Assembly: GCA_964017235.1 (NCBI GenBank)
Contig: OZ024929.1
Location: 107,493,793 to 107,557,792 of the forward strand
Direction: 5' to 3'
From: Sabellastarte sp. h YS-2021
Taxonomy: Eukaryota; Annelida; Polychaeta; Sabellida; Sabellidae
DNA length: 64,000 nt
Shown here: positions 53,715-64,000 of the stretch, piece after piece
Layout: every line of letters starts with the position of its first letter
How positions within the stretch are numbered: position 1 is the first letter of the stretch
Program-made: the position numbers and the translations under genes
The notes under the pieces: generated by a model
Database searches by the model: none
The model's input: only the letters and a program-made list of their open reading frames with translations
Told to the model about the DNA's origin: nothing

Positions 53715-56170
53715 ATCGAGGATGAAAAATTGTTCAAGGCATGCAAATCTGTCTGTTCGTCTGTTTGCTAGAGACATTACAAGGGGGGTACCCCCACCAA
53801 AAGTGTGAAAATTTCAACACTTAATCACAATTTTCTCAGTGACTATTGCAGGGATTTCTCTCATATCTTGCATATATGTACTAGGCCAGAGGTAGATTCT
53901 CTTGTGTGAGTATGAGACCTGGATCTGCCTTATTTTTTTTTTTATAAATTTTTTTAATAATTTTTAGTGCATTAACATTCATGAAATCATGCACAAAATC
54001 ATTTATAACTTGAAAACTGTTGCATCTAGAGCATTTTGTTAAAATGTGTTATTCAGCTACTTTTTTCATAGCTACAATATGGTGAGTAAGTTGGGTGCCT
54101 GTCTCAATAGCTAAGTGAGTAATAGCTACTTTTGGGCTTTTCAGTAACTTCCATCATGAGTAGAATCACTTGTAACTTAAAAACTATTGCATTTAGAGAA
54201 TTTCGTATAGATATGTTATTCAGCTACTTTTGGGTCAGCTATAACATAGTAAAATTTCAGACCTGTAGCTCATGGCATAGCTGAGTAATAGCTACTTTTA
54301 GGTTATCACTGTTGAGTAAATCGCTTATAACTTGGAAACTATTGCATTTAGAGTATTTTGTTTCAATATGTTATTCACCTATTTTGGGATCAGCTATAAC
54401 ATAGTGAAGTTTCAGATCTGTGGCTCATTGCATAGCTGAGTAATAGCTACTTTGAAGTTCTCACTATTGAGTAAATCAGTTGTAATTGGAAAACTATTGC
54501 ATTTAGAGAATTTCGTATAAATATGTTATTCAGCTACTTTTGGGTCAGCTATAACATAGTAAAATTTCAGACCTGTAGCTCATGGCATAGCTGAGTAATA
54601 GCTACTTTTAGGTCATCACTATTGAGTAAATCAGTTGTAACTTGAAAACTATTGCATTTACAGTATTTTGCTTAAATATGTTGTTCACCTACTTTTGGGT
54701 CAGCTATAACATAGAAAAATTTCAGACCTGTAGCTCATGGCATAGCTGAGTAATAGCTACTTTTAGGTCATCACTATTGAGTAAATCAGTTGTAACTTGA
54801 AAACTATTGCATTTACAGTATTTTGCTTTAATATGTTGTTCACCTACTTTTGGGTCAGCTATAACATAGTGAAATTTCAGACCTGTAGCTCATTGCATAG
54901 CTGAGTAATAACTACTTTGAGGTTCTCACTATTGAGTAAATCAGTTGTAATTGCAAAACTATTGCATTTAGAGAATTTAGTATAAATATGTTATTCAGCT
55001 ACTTTTGGGTCAACTATAACATAGTAAAATTTCAGACCTGTAGCTCATGGCATAGCTGAGTAATAGCTACTTTTAGGTCATCACTATTTAGTAAATCAGT
55101 TGTAACTTGAAAACTATTGCATTTACAGTATTTTGCTTAAATATGTTATTCACCTATTTTGGGGTCAGCTATAACATAGTGAAGTTCCGGACCTGTGACT
55201 CATTGCATAGCTGAGTAATAGCTACTTTGAAGTTCTCAATGTTGAGTAGATCACTTGTAATTTGAAAACTATTGCATTTAGAGAATTTAGTATAAATATG
55301 TTATTCAGCTACTTTTGGGTCAGCTATAACATAGTAAAATTTCAGACCTGTAGCTCATGGCATAGCTGAGTAATAGCTACTTTTAGGTTATCACTGTTGA
55401 GTAAATCACTTATAACTTGAAAACTATTGCATTTAGAGTATTTTGTTGCAATATGTTATTCACCTATTTTGGGGTCAGCTATAACATAGTGAAGTTCCAG
55501 ACCTGTGGCTCATTGCATAGCTGAGTAATAGCTACTTTGAAGTTCTCACTGTTGAGTAAATCAGTTGTAATTGGAAAACTATTGCCTTTACAGAAATTTG
55601 TGCAAATATGTTATTCACCTACTTTTGGGTCAGCTATAACATAGTGAAATTACAGACCAGTAGCTCATGGCACAACTGAGCAATAGCTATTCTCAGGCAC
55701 TGACTGTTGAGTAAATCAGCTATAACTTGAAAAATATTGCATTTGGAGTATTTTGTTAAAATATATTGTTCACCTACTTTTGGGTTAGCTATAACATAGT
55801 GAAATTATAGACCTATAGCTCATGGCATAGCGGAGCAATAGCTATTTTCTGGTTCTCACTATTGAGTAAATCAGTTGTAACTTGAAAACTATTGCATTTA
55901 CAGTATTTTGCTTAAATATGTTGTTCACCTACTTTTAGGTCAGCTATAACAGAGCAAACATTCAGACATGTAGCTCATGGCATAGCTGAGTAATAGTTAC
56001 TTTGAGGTTCTCACTCTTAAGTAAATCAGTTGTAACTTGAAAATTATTACATTTAGAGTATTTTGTTAAATATGTTATTCACAGACCTTTTGGTCAGCTA
56101 TAACATAGTGAAATTGCAGACCTCTATGTCATGGGATAGCTGAGCAATAGCTTCTTTCAGGTTCTCACTG
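53715..56170 (+). repeat. Tandem array, about 155-bp unit, about 14 copies
   Basis: CAGCTATAACATAGTGAAAT recurs about every 155 bp from about 54236 to 56100, with GAGTAATAGCTACTTT and TTGAGTAAATCAGTTGTAAC in each unit. The leader at 53715-53960 has a short GGGGGGTACCCCC hairpin, resembling the left ends of the other tandem-core elements. The same unit occurs reversed at 28.06-29.13 kb. Confidence 0.88.
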
Positions 56171-56189
56171 TTGAGTAAATCATTGTATC

Positions 56190-57000
56190 CAACCTGTAGG
56201 AAATCATGGGCTGGGAATCTGTTAATATGGTCCGATTTGACCTTGGAACCATCCTTCAAGGTCAAACGAAGATAGCCAAACTTAAAGTGCTTATAACTCG
56301 CATATTGTTGGTCTTGGAGGTTGGAATGAAAACCAACCTATAGAAAATCATGAGCTGGGAATTTTTTGGTGTGGTCGGATTTCACCTTGGACCCCTCCTT
56401 CAAGGTCAAATGAGGATAGCCAAACTTAAAAGTGCTTATAACTCACTTATTATTGGTCCTAGAGGTTTCGAATGGAAAACCAACCTATAGAAAATCATGG
56501 GCTGGGAATCTTTTGGTGTGGTCGGATTTGACCTTAGACCCCTCCTTCCAGGTCAAACGAAGATAGCCAAACTTTAAGTGCTTATAACTCGTGTATTATT
56601 GGTCTTGGAGGTTTGGGATGGTAAACCAACATATAGGAAATCATGGGCTGGGATTCTTTTGGTGTGGTCAGATTTGACCTGGGACCCCTCCTTCAAGGTC
56701 AATTGAGGATAGCCAAACTTACAATTGCTTAGAACTCGCTTATTATTGGTCCTACAAGTTTGGGATGGTAAACAAGCTACAGGAAATCATGGGCTGGGAA
56801 TTTTTTTGTGTGGTCGGATTTGACCTTGGACCCCCTCCTTCAAGGTCAAACAAGGATAGCCAAACTTAAAAAGTACCTATGACTCACTTATTATTGGTCC
56901 GAGAGGTTTGGGATGGTAAACCATCCTAAATTCTTTGGCTGGGAATCTTTTGGTATGGTCAGATTTGACCTTTGGACCCCTTCATGGTCGAACGAGGATA
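56190..57000 (-). repeat. Tandem array, about 147-bp unit, about five to six copies
   Basis: AAATCATGGGCTGGGAAT recurs near 56203, 56346, 56492, 56640 and 56786. It is the reverse orientation of the family at 4.4-5.0 kb and directly abuts the 155-bp array. Confidence 0.85.
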
Positions 57001-57298
57001 TTGCATTTATAGTATTTCTTTAAATATTTTTAACCTACTTTTTACCCTTAAACAATTACCTTGTTACTTTATTTCATAATACCATTTGCAGGGCACAACT
57101 TTTTTGTCCTTTTTCTTCAGCTTCGGAATATCTTTCGAACATGCTGTTCAGTTACCATTTACTGTATTTCTGTACAGCCCTTTCCCTGATAATTATGCTT
57201 TCCTCTCATTATCACCATCACAAATCAAAAACATTCAGTCAGCTGACACAGTGCCCGTTCACGGGCACTCTCCTCTTGTTTAATGTAAATCCTAACCT

Positions 57299-58058
57299 CA
57301 AGCAGACTGGACTGATAGTCCAGCCTGAGCTTCTTTCACTGAGGCAACAGGTACCTGGGGTTGAGGGGGTTGTTTAATTTGACACTGTACAAACTAGTGC
57401 TGGGAGTCGCCTCCCAATTTTCATGGTCGATTATTCGTCTATTTTTCTGAGCGATGATCGACCCATAATCGATTATTTTACTCCATTATTGTTTATTATT
57501 TAAGAAACACTTTCCGAGATAAGGTATAGGTCAATCTGGTAAGAATAACAGTGTTCCGACATTTAGAATCTACTGAAAGCACCCACTTCCTGTAAATATG
57601 GCGGTAGACGTAAACAAACTTGAAACCCAAGACAAAACTGTCAGTTTATTAAGTAAAAATACCTAAAATACATGGATATTGATATAAATCAGGAAAGGTA
57701 AGATATAAGCTTAATAATCGATCATTAGAAAATGTCAGTGACCGACCGCGATTCTACACTGTCACCGACGATTAATCGACAATACGTCTAATCGCCACAC
57801 CACTAGTACAAACAATGCTACTTGTGAATGACTGGGAACATTTATCTACTTCTCACTTTGCCTTTAGTAGAAAGCTTAAGTAAATGGAGTAACATTTAAG
57901 GTGTCTATGACACAAGGAATAATATCTGTATTTGGGGATTTACAAAAAAAAAACCCACAGAGGGAAGCCACAACCCCCTCAACCCCAGGTACCTGTTGTC
58001 TCAGTGTAAGAGGCTCAGGCTGGTCTCAGTCCAGGTGATCAGTCCAGTCTGCTTAATG
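57299..58058. mobile_element. Foldback-like element with about 85-bp inverted repeats
   Basis: 57299-57375 (AAGCAGACTGGACTGATAGT...AGGTACCTGGGGTTGAGGGG) pairs with the inverse of about 57970-58058, with a small insertion in the right arm. A hAT MITE (57395-57805) sits just inside the left arm. Confidence 0.7.
57395..57805. mobile_element. hAT-type MITE (TAGTGCTGGGAG left end)
   Basis: The 411-bp element starts TAGTGCTGGGAGTCG and ends ATCGCCACACCACTA. The 8-bp target duplication GTACAAAC is perfect (57387-57394, 57806-57813). Confidence 0.9.
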
Positions 58059-58240
58059 CAGGTGTTCCACTGGAGCCGACAGGCCGGTAACTATGCATTT
58101 TTGGAGAGTCGGAAACAATGTTTACATGGTCGGTTAGTAGAGCTGAAACGATTATTCGTACTAATCGATTAGTAGGTTATCAAAGCGCTAGTCGACGCCA
58201 ATTTTATGAAATCGGTTAATTGTTTTCGTGTGCATATCAC

Positions 58241-58990
58241 TAGTGCTGGGACGAGTTGACGGTAACTCGAGTCGTAACTCGGTGGGAGATACTTGGGGAT
58301 AGCATCGAGTTACGCAATATAAACTCGAGTTTTCACAAAATAAATAATGATAGACTTACCTTGTCTCAAAGGGACATTTTTGGAACTTATCAAACCATCA
58401 AAACTTAAAACTCAATAATTAATGGCCGTTTTAATATTAACCTTAGCTGCGTGGCTGTTCCATGACGTGCACGTACATACCTGCACACTTTAAATGGCAA
58501 AAAAATATTAAAAATTCAACAAAAAGCACTGAAATCTCGTGAGAATACCCGAATTTTTGCATGAATTACTGTAAGCTGGATGTATTAAATAAAATAAACT
58601 CACTTCCATGTCTTTCTCACCTATTTCTATGAGGAAATATGTAAGTCGTCGCTTCCGATAATAGACAAATTTCTTTGGTCAGTAGTTGTTTTGACTGTTT
58701 CACCTGTGAAACTATATACAGAAGACGAGTTAAAAACTCAATAAAAAGCACTGAAATCTCGTGAGAATACCGAATTCTCGCGAGAATTACTGTAAGCTGG
58801 ATGTATCAAATAAAATAAACTCGCTTTCATGTCTATCTCACCCATTTCTATGAGGAAATATGTACGTCGTCGCTTCCGATAGTAGACGAATTTCTTTGGT
58901 CAGTTTTGAGTGTTTCCCCGTGTTTCGCCTGGTAGCGACAGTGCAGACGCGTTGGTGAGTTGGTTTTGTGACAACTCGCCCCAGAGTGTG
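58241..58990. mobile_element. Probable hAT-type MITE with an internal 222-bp tandem duplication
   Basis: The left end TAGTGCTGGGACGAGTTGAC starts at 58241; the best right end is AACTCGCCCCAGAGTG near 58974-58989, which is imperfect, and no target duplication was found. Inside, a 222-bp unit beginning AAAAAGCACTGAAATCTCGT is repeated at 58521 and 58743. It interrupts GACAGGCC-type sequence seen at 58076-58140 and again from 59040. Confidence 0.5.
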
Positions 58991-59039
58991 TACAAACTCA
59001 CGAAATCGCGCTCGAGAGCGAACACTGCTGTTGGTTACA

Positions 59040-59380
59040 CTTCCCGGCTTGTCGGTTAATCAAACAGGCCTGTCTGTAACAAGTATCCGGCTTGTCCCAA
59101 ATATGGACTTCCAGACTGTATGTGATGACTCATCGACCGTGCGGGAAGTGTTACAGTACAGTTGGTAACTTTAGCCGGCCTGTCTGTAAGTGTTCCCGAC
59201 AGGCCTGTAAAGTTTACAGGCCGGTCGGTAACTTTAACAGACTGGGTCCTAGAGTCGGGAAAATTTGTAACCGACAGGCCTTAAACTGAAACAGACAAGC
59301 CGTAAACAACAACAGACAAGCCGGGAACTGTAACAGACAGGCCGGCAATATTTTTGCGTCTTACGGCCTGTCGGTTTCAA
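59040..59380. promoter_or_regulatory. Cluster of about a dozen GACAGGCC-type motifs upstream of a MADF-like gene
   Basis: Variants of CCGACAGGCC(T/G)GTAA occur on both strands near 59045, 59066, 59088, 59173, 59197, 59216, 59270, 59292, 59312, 59335 and 59363, with another at 58078. They crowd the 330 bp before a TATA box. Such clustered, bidirectional words are typical of subterminal transposase or regulator binding sites. Confidence 0.6.
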
Positions 59381-59390
59381 AATCTGTGGG

Positions 59391-59397
59391 TATAAAA
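59391..59397 (+). promoter_or_regulatory. TATA box (TATAAAA)
   Basis: TATAAAAGGG lies 206 bp before the first ATG of the MADF-like gene and directly after the GACAGGCC cluster. Transcription would be expected to start near 59420-59430. Confidence 0.65.
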
Positions 59398-59596
59398 GGG
59401 CGAGTCGGTAGACAATCTGCGTATATTCGGGCTTTGACTTGTCGAGAGACAACTGGTGTGCAGCTTTTCTCTTTCTTTTTGGAAATTTGCTTAAGTTTTG
59501 AGCTAGGCTGGACTGGTTGGGAGTGAAATCTGTTCTGTGAGGTTTCACTTTTATTCTAAGTTTTTGTTTTTTAAAACAAGCTGTGCAATTGATTAA

Positions 59597-60696
59597 TTGA
59601 TCAGCATGCCAAGGGGCAGAAGGAGAAAGGTTGAAGTACCAACTGACACTCAACTACAGTTTGAGTTAGGAGATACAGCTGCGAATATAGAAAGAAGGAG
59701 GAGGGAAAGAGAGGAGAGGGATGAGAGAGGATTGAACAGGAGGAGAGGGACAGAGAGAGGATGGAGAGAGAGACGGAAGAGAGCCCAGCAAGAGGAGAGA
59801 AGCGAGTGCGAACTGACACGGATACTGATGTAGAATCAACTCAATCCAGACAGAAGAAGGGCCAGATGAAGTCCATTTTCCTGAGTGATTCAGACGAAGA
59901 AGCCATCGTGGAGTTCGTTAAACAGCACGAGGAACTGTATGACAAGACCAACAACAGTTTCAAAGACCAGCAGAAGAAAGAAAGACTTTGGGAGGAGCTA
60001 GCAGCTACCAGAAATCAGATGAGGTGGATGATTTCCACATTTCTGGGTGCACGTCTGGACCCCACTCCAAGTCCTAGACAGTCGTTCTGCAACTATCTTC
60101 ACTCTGAGATTGAAAACCTGGAAGAAAGGGAATTTTTAACCTTTAGGAATGAGACAGTGAAGCTTCTCAGTGAAATACAGTACAAGGCAGAAGAACGCAA
60201 GTGACAGGTCACCAAAAGTCAAGAGGTCACTACATATCAACTTCCAGAAGCATCACAGGCCACAGCAGGACGTGAATACATACTCACCATACCGGAAACT
60301 CAACCAGTCTCCATTCCAGTTGTGCAGCCTACACAGACAGCCACAGGAGAACCTGTTACAGTGATTGCCAAAGTACAGCAACCGCCAAGGCAACAGCCAA
60401 CTTCTTACGTAGTTGTGGATGACCAACAGCCTGGGACTTCCGGACAGATGCTTTTCAACCCACCTTCAGTTGCACCTTCACAACAGGAGGAAAGTCAGCA
60501 CAACACTTCTGGATTATCCAGTCTCTTTGCAGCGATTCCCAGTGTGCTTACGTATCAGCAGATGGACACACCACAGCCATTTTCACCCTCTCAACTTCAA
60601 CCAGCACCGTCACCAGTGCCATCTTCCACTCATTGGGAACAGTCAAGACCTCCCAGCCAGTCCAGCCAGCAGAGTCAGCCCAAATCAGCGGATTAG
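59597..60696 (+). pseudogene. Intronless MADF-like gene, broken by a frameshift and a stop; probably transposon-derived
   Basis: The first frame (59597-59833) encodes a basic start MPRGRRRKVEVPTDTQLQF, then an Arg/Glu-rich stretch. In the GA-rich region around 59690-59820 the reading passes to another frame, which encodes SIFLSDSDEEAIVEFVKQ, a helix with HEELYDKTN, and WEELAATRNQM. This W-spaced helical pattern resembles a MADF (Myb/SANT-like) DNA-binding domain. It is followed by FLTFRNETVKLLSEIQ, reminiscent of a BESS-type interaction helix. A TGA at 60202-60204 stops it, but the same frame continues open as a Gln/Pro/Ser-rich tail to 60696. A TATA box and AATAAA frame the unit. MADF proteins often accompany DNA transposons; that origin is inferred. 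Confidence 0.65.
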
Positions 60697-60878
60697 CCCG
60701 CACAAGTCACAACAAACCCGGCCCTTTTTAGGGCCACCCGAATCATCCAAAAACAATTAACAAGCTACACGTCTGTGCCCAAAAACATAAACAGCACGCC
60801 GTCCAACACTTACACCTCCCCACAGTACACAAAAAAAAAAAATTGTGTGAATGACTGAGTGAATGTTAAACCAATATT

Positions 60879-60884
60879 AATAAA
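60879..60884 (+). terminator. Polyadenylation signal AATAAA
   Basis: AATAAA lies 183 bp after the end of the MADF-like open frame and about 1.5 kb after the TATA box, a reasonable 3' end for the unit. Confidence 0.45.
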
Positions 60885-61218
60885 GTTCCACCACACAACA
60901 AAACAAAAAAATAATAACAAAGAAAATTCCCTTAAGACAAAATAATCCCCTAAGAACTCAAGGTAAAACCAACCCCACCCCTCAAACAAAATCAAATTTT
61001 AAATAAACAATCCTCACCCCTAAAAAAACATAATCCAGACTCAAACCCACATCCCCCAAATTCAAGATGCAGACTCAAACCCAAGTCCCCCAAAATCAAG
61101 ATACAGATGATGGCCTTACATTTATTCAAGAGTGATATGAAAGCACCATTATAAGTGTGGGCAATGCATTATACACCCATAGAAAACTACATCACACAAT
61201 CCACTTTTCCAGTTATTA
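60885..61218. other. Non-coding A-rich interval
   Basis: A/C-rich sequence with a short two-copy repeat (AGACTCAAACCCA near 61031 and 61071). No gene supported. Confidence 0.35.
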
Positions 61219-62549
61219 ACGCTCGACGATAGGAGAGGGTTATTGTAATCAGTTTGTTTCTGTCAGTCTGTCTGTCTGTCTGTCTGTGCACCGTTTTGCC
61301 CTTATAACTCAAAAACTATACCATCAATCGAGCTCAAATTTGGTGGGTAGATATTTCATGGGGTACAGACGGAATCTTCCAAATTTGGTGTAATTTGTTT
61401 GAAAATTAAAGTCAGGAGACAGGTTTTTTAATTTTTAATTGGGTATATACAGTGAAACCTACTTGTCTTCAAAAATCAATATCATGATAGGATTTCCTCC
61501 TCATAATTTCTTGCCTCATCAGATATCCTCTGTGTCTGTGAGTGTAATGTGTAGAACTTGTAATCTCATGGTTGGGGTTCAATACCAGTCAATTCTAAAT
61601 TTTTTTTTTTAATTTTTGTTTTTAGGTTTTTTTAGCAATTTTTTAAAGGTCTTTTAAAAAGAAAAGAAAAAAACACAGCATCTAAAATTTTACTGTTCAA
61701 AAAAAAACTTTAACCAAGATAAAGTGTTCAACTTGATGGACAATAATAGATCAATTGGGCATATACAGAGAAATCTGATTTTCTTTATTGCATAAGTAAA
61801 AAAATCAATATTTTGCTGTCTGATGATGTCATTACTTAATGATGTCACAATGCAATTGTCATTGTGAGGTCACAAAACCTAGCTTGTGATACGTGTGATA
61901 TACTTCTTCTCATTAAATTTATGTCTTGAAATTGACATAAATACAATTGAGAGGGAAGTGGTGTATTTGTCATGTTTATTTATTTCTGTTTTTTTTTTGT
62001 TTTTTTTTTGTTTGTTTGTTTCAATTTCTTGACAGTCCATCACAAAAATTTACCCCGAGTAATTTTGACCAAGAAGTGGCTTTTAACCAATATTTTTACC
62101 TCTACCAGGAATTTATGTTTGTTGTGTGCTTTTTTGTCTATTTGTCTGCCTGTTTTTGGTGTTTAGATTACTCCAGAACTAATGAACAGATCTTTATAAA
62201 AAATTTGTGAGTAGGACCTGGTGAAAGGAAGAAATTACTAATTTTGGGGAAAGGCGTGGATCATATTTTGGATACAAAAAAATCATGAATTTTCATAGGT
62301 CCCATTTCTATGTATTTTAATGATTTTAGCTTTCTACTTCATATTTCTTCAAAAGTAATTAATAAATTTTGATGTCAAATTTGAAGTAGGAAGGGACTAG
62401 CCATGGGAAGGAGTGATTATGGCGTTTAGGAAAGATCCAATTAATATATTGGATACCAAGAAGCCTCCCGAATTTCTGGAAATGCCACCATGATGGATGT
62501 GTGTTATACTTTATAACACTTGTGAGACTGGTCACATTGAGTCGAGCGT
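61219..62549. mobile_element. Possible 1.3-kb element with ACGCTCGAC ends
   Basis: ACGCTCGAC at 61219-61227 is the inverse of GTCGAGCGT at 62541-62549. Just inside the left end is a (TCTG)n run (about 61262-61286), then sequence such as CTCAAATTTGGTGGGTAG that resembles the flanking parts of the tandem-core elements. Only nine bases support the ends, so the call is weak. Confidence 0.4.
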
Positions 62550-62878
62550 TTTGCTCTCTCTGAGTGCATCTTGTTTTATTGAAGGATTAAGCATAGATTT
62601 ATGAATGTTGTTTTTTTCTACCAGAAACCACATACACTGCCCCTATACCAAGACTCAATTGTTTATCTTTATAATCCACTATTTCCAGTTATTCTATTGA
62701 AGGATTAAAAATGGTGCTTGAATGGTGACTTTTAATAACCAGAAGCCATATATTCCCCATTTATAATATATCTTTCAAAAGAGTAACTAGAAATAGTGGA
62801 TTACAAAATAAACAATTGAATCTTGGTATATGGCCAGTGTGTGGCTTCTCAGTAAAAACTTCAATCCAAATGTAATTT

Positions 62879-64000
62879 ATCTCCCGCCCGGCTCGCCGGC
62901 AGGAGATTATAATTTGCACCGTGTGGTCACGCAGTTTTCTCTCAAACTACTACAGTTACACATTTTTGGTAAATTACTTGTCCTAATGAATTTTTACTCT
63001 CTTCAATATTTTTGGGGTTTGGTGAACTTTGGCCTACTTTTGAGTGAGTGATAGCACTTTTACCTAATATAATTAGACTTATAACTCTCAAACTATTGCA
63101 TTTAGAGTATTTTGTTCCAATATAATGTTCAGCTACTTTCTCCACAGCTACAACATGGTCAGTAGTTTGGAAGTGTATCTCCATAGCTAAGTGAGTAATA
63201 GCTACTTTGTCAATTTTTAATGATAACCATAAGGAGTAAATGACTTATATCTTCAAAAGTATTGCAGCTACACAATTTTTCTCAAATTTGTTGTTCATCT
63301 ACTTTTTTGTGAACTGTAACATATTTAAGTTTCACAACTGTTGCTCAATGTACAAGTGAGTAATGGCTACTTTATTGCTACTTTTAGTGAAAATGTGAAA
63401 AATCACAAATATCTCGCAAACCGTAAGAGATAGAGCAATTTCGAGCGAATTTTTGACCCACAGGGTAGTACAAGAGTGTCCTATGCTAAGGGGGAAAATT
63501 TTAATTTTCGCTACTTTTGGCGGCTACTTATGAGTAATAGCACTTTTACCTAATATAATTATATGATTTATAACTCTCAAACTATTGCATTTAGAGTATT
63601 TTGTTCCAATATGTTGTTCAGCTACTTTCGCCACAGCTACAACATGGTCAGTAGTTTGGAAGTGTATCTCCATAGCTAAGTGAGTAATAGCTACTTTGTC
63701 AATTTTTAATGACAACCATAATGAGTAAATGGCTTATATCGTCAAAAGTATTGCAGCTACACAATTTCTCTCAAATATGTTGTTCATCTACTTTTTTGTG
63801 AACTGTAACATATTTAAGTTTCACAACTGTTGCTCAATGTACAAGCGAGTAATGGCTACTTTATTGCTACCTTTAGTGAAAATGTGAAAAATCACAAATA
63901 TCTCGAAAACCGCAAGAGATAGAGCGATTTCGAGCGAATTTTTGACCCACAGGGTAGTACAAGAGTATTCTATGCCAAGGGGAAAAATTTCAATTTTCGC
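62879..64000 (+). mobile_element. Tandem-core element at the window edge, about 489-bp unit
   Basis: A GC-rich hairpin, ATCTCC...GGAGAT (62879-62907), starts the element, as in the satellite element at 39041. Two units of about 489 bp follow (AACTATTGCATTTAGAGTAT at 63091 and 63580). Each unit joins 155-bp-type text (TCCATAGCTAAGTGAGTAAT) to 169-bp-type text (GAGATAGAGC-ATTTCGAGCG, TTGACCCACAGGGTA). It runs off the window. Confidence 0.75.

Noticed and set aside
57086..57283. Short plus-strand open frame as a further UHRF1 exon
   Set aside because: It has none of the Tudor, PHD, SRA or RING residues expected and lies beside a foldback-like element.
59249..59653. Minus-strand 134-residue open frame
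   Set aside because: It overlaps the motif cluster, the TATA box and the 5' end of the MADF-like gene. Its sequence has no recognisable domain.

Overview
This is eukaryotic nuclear DNA, AT-rich, intron-rich and crowded with repeats. The two recognisable host genes are animal genes. The repeats are a DIRS retroelement, CR1/L2-like LINEs, hAT-type MITEs, a tRNA-derived SINE, and elements whose tandem-repeat core resembles the 'pearl' elements described from bivalves. Together these suggest a marine invertebrate, most plausibly a bivalve mollusc. The species assignment is an inference.

Host genes. Two genes lie head to head. DHCR24 (delta-24 sterol reductase) is on the minus strand: exon 1 at 33172-33354, exon 2 at 20823-20960 and exon 3 at 15482-15605, with the remaining exons beyond the left edge. 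UHRF1 is on the plus strand: exon 1 at 35105-35257, exon 2 at 50083-50214 and exon 3 at 50494-50598, with the remaining exons beyond the right edge. The start codons are 1.75 kb apart. The shared upstream region has an ETS-type motif near DHCR24, an E2F-type motif 72 bp before the UHRF1 ATG, and a 743-bp inverted-repeat transposon between them. The rest of the window is intron, mostly filled with nested mobile elements.

Layout. 0-8.8 kb: MITEs, 147-bp tandem repeats, a short pearl-like element (5419-6522) and a broken CR1-like reverse transcriptase. 8.8-15.1 kb: a nearly intact DIRS retrotransposon (gag, RT/RNase H, tyrosine recombinase) in inverted repeats. 16.2-20.2 kb: a decayed second DIRS and a SINE. 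22.6-27.7 kb: a CR1-like element split by two insertions, one of which carries a hAT MITE. 28-33.2 kb: 155-bp tandem repeats, then a 3.6-kb element with a 9-bp target duplication placed exactly on the DHCR24 exon 1 splice donor, itself holding further insertions. 35.3-50.1 kb: UHRF1 intron 1, dominated by about 56 copies of a 169-bp satellite (39.5-49.0 kb) with nested higher-order structure. 50.6-64 kb: UHRF1 intron 3, with hAT MITEs, 155-bp and 147-bp arrays, a broken MADF-like transposon gene with its own TATA box and repeated upstream motifs, and another tandem-repeat element at the right edge.

The most striking point is that the 169-bp satellite is the expanded core of a mobile element. 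A four-unit copy of the same element, with the same flanks, lies at 5.4-6.5 kb. The expansion sits inside the gene for UHRF1, a reader of DNA methylation and heterochromatin marks.
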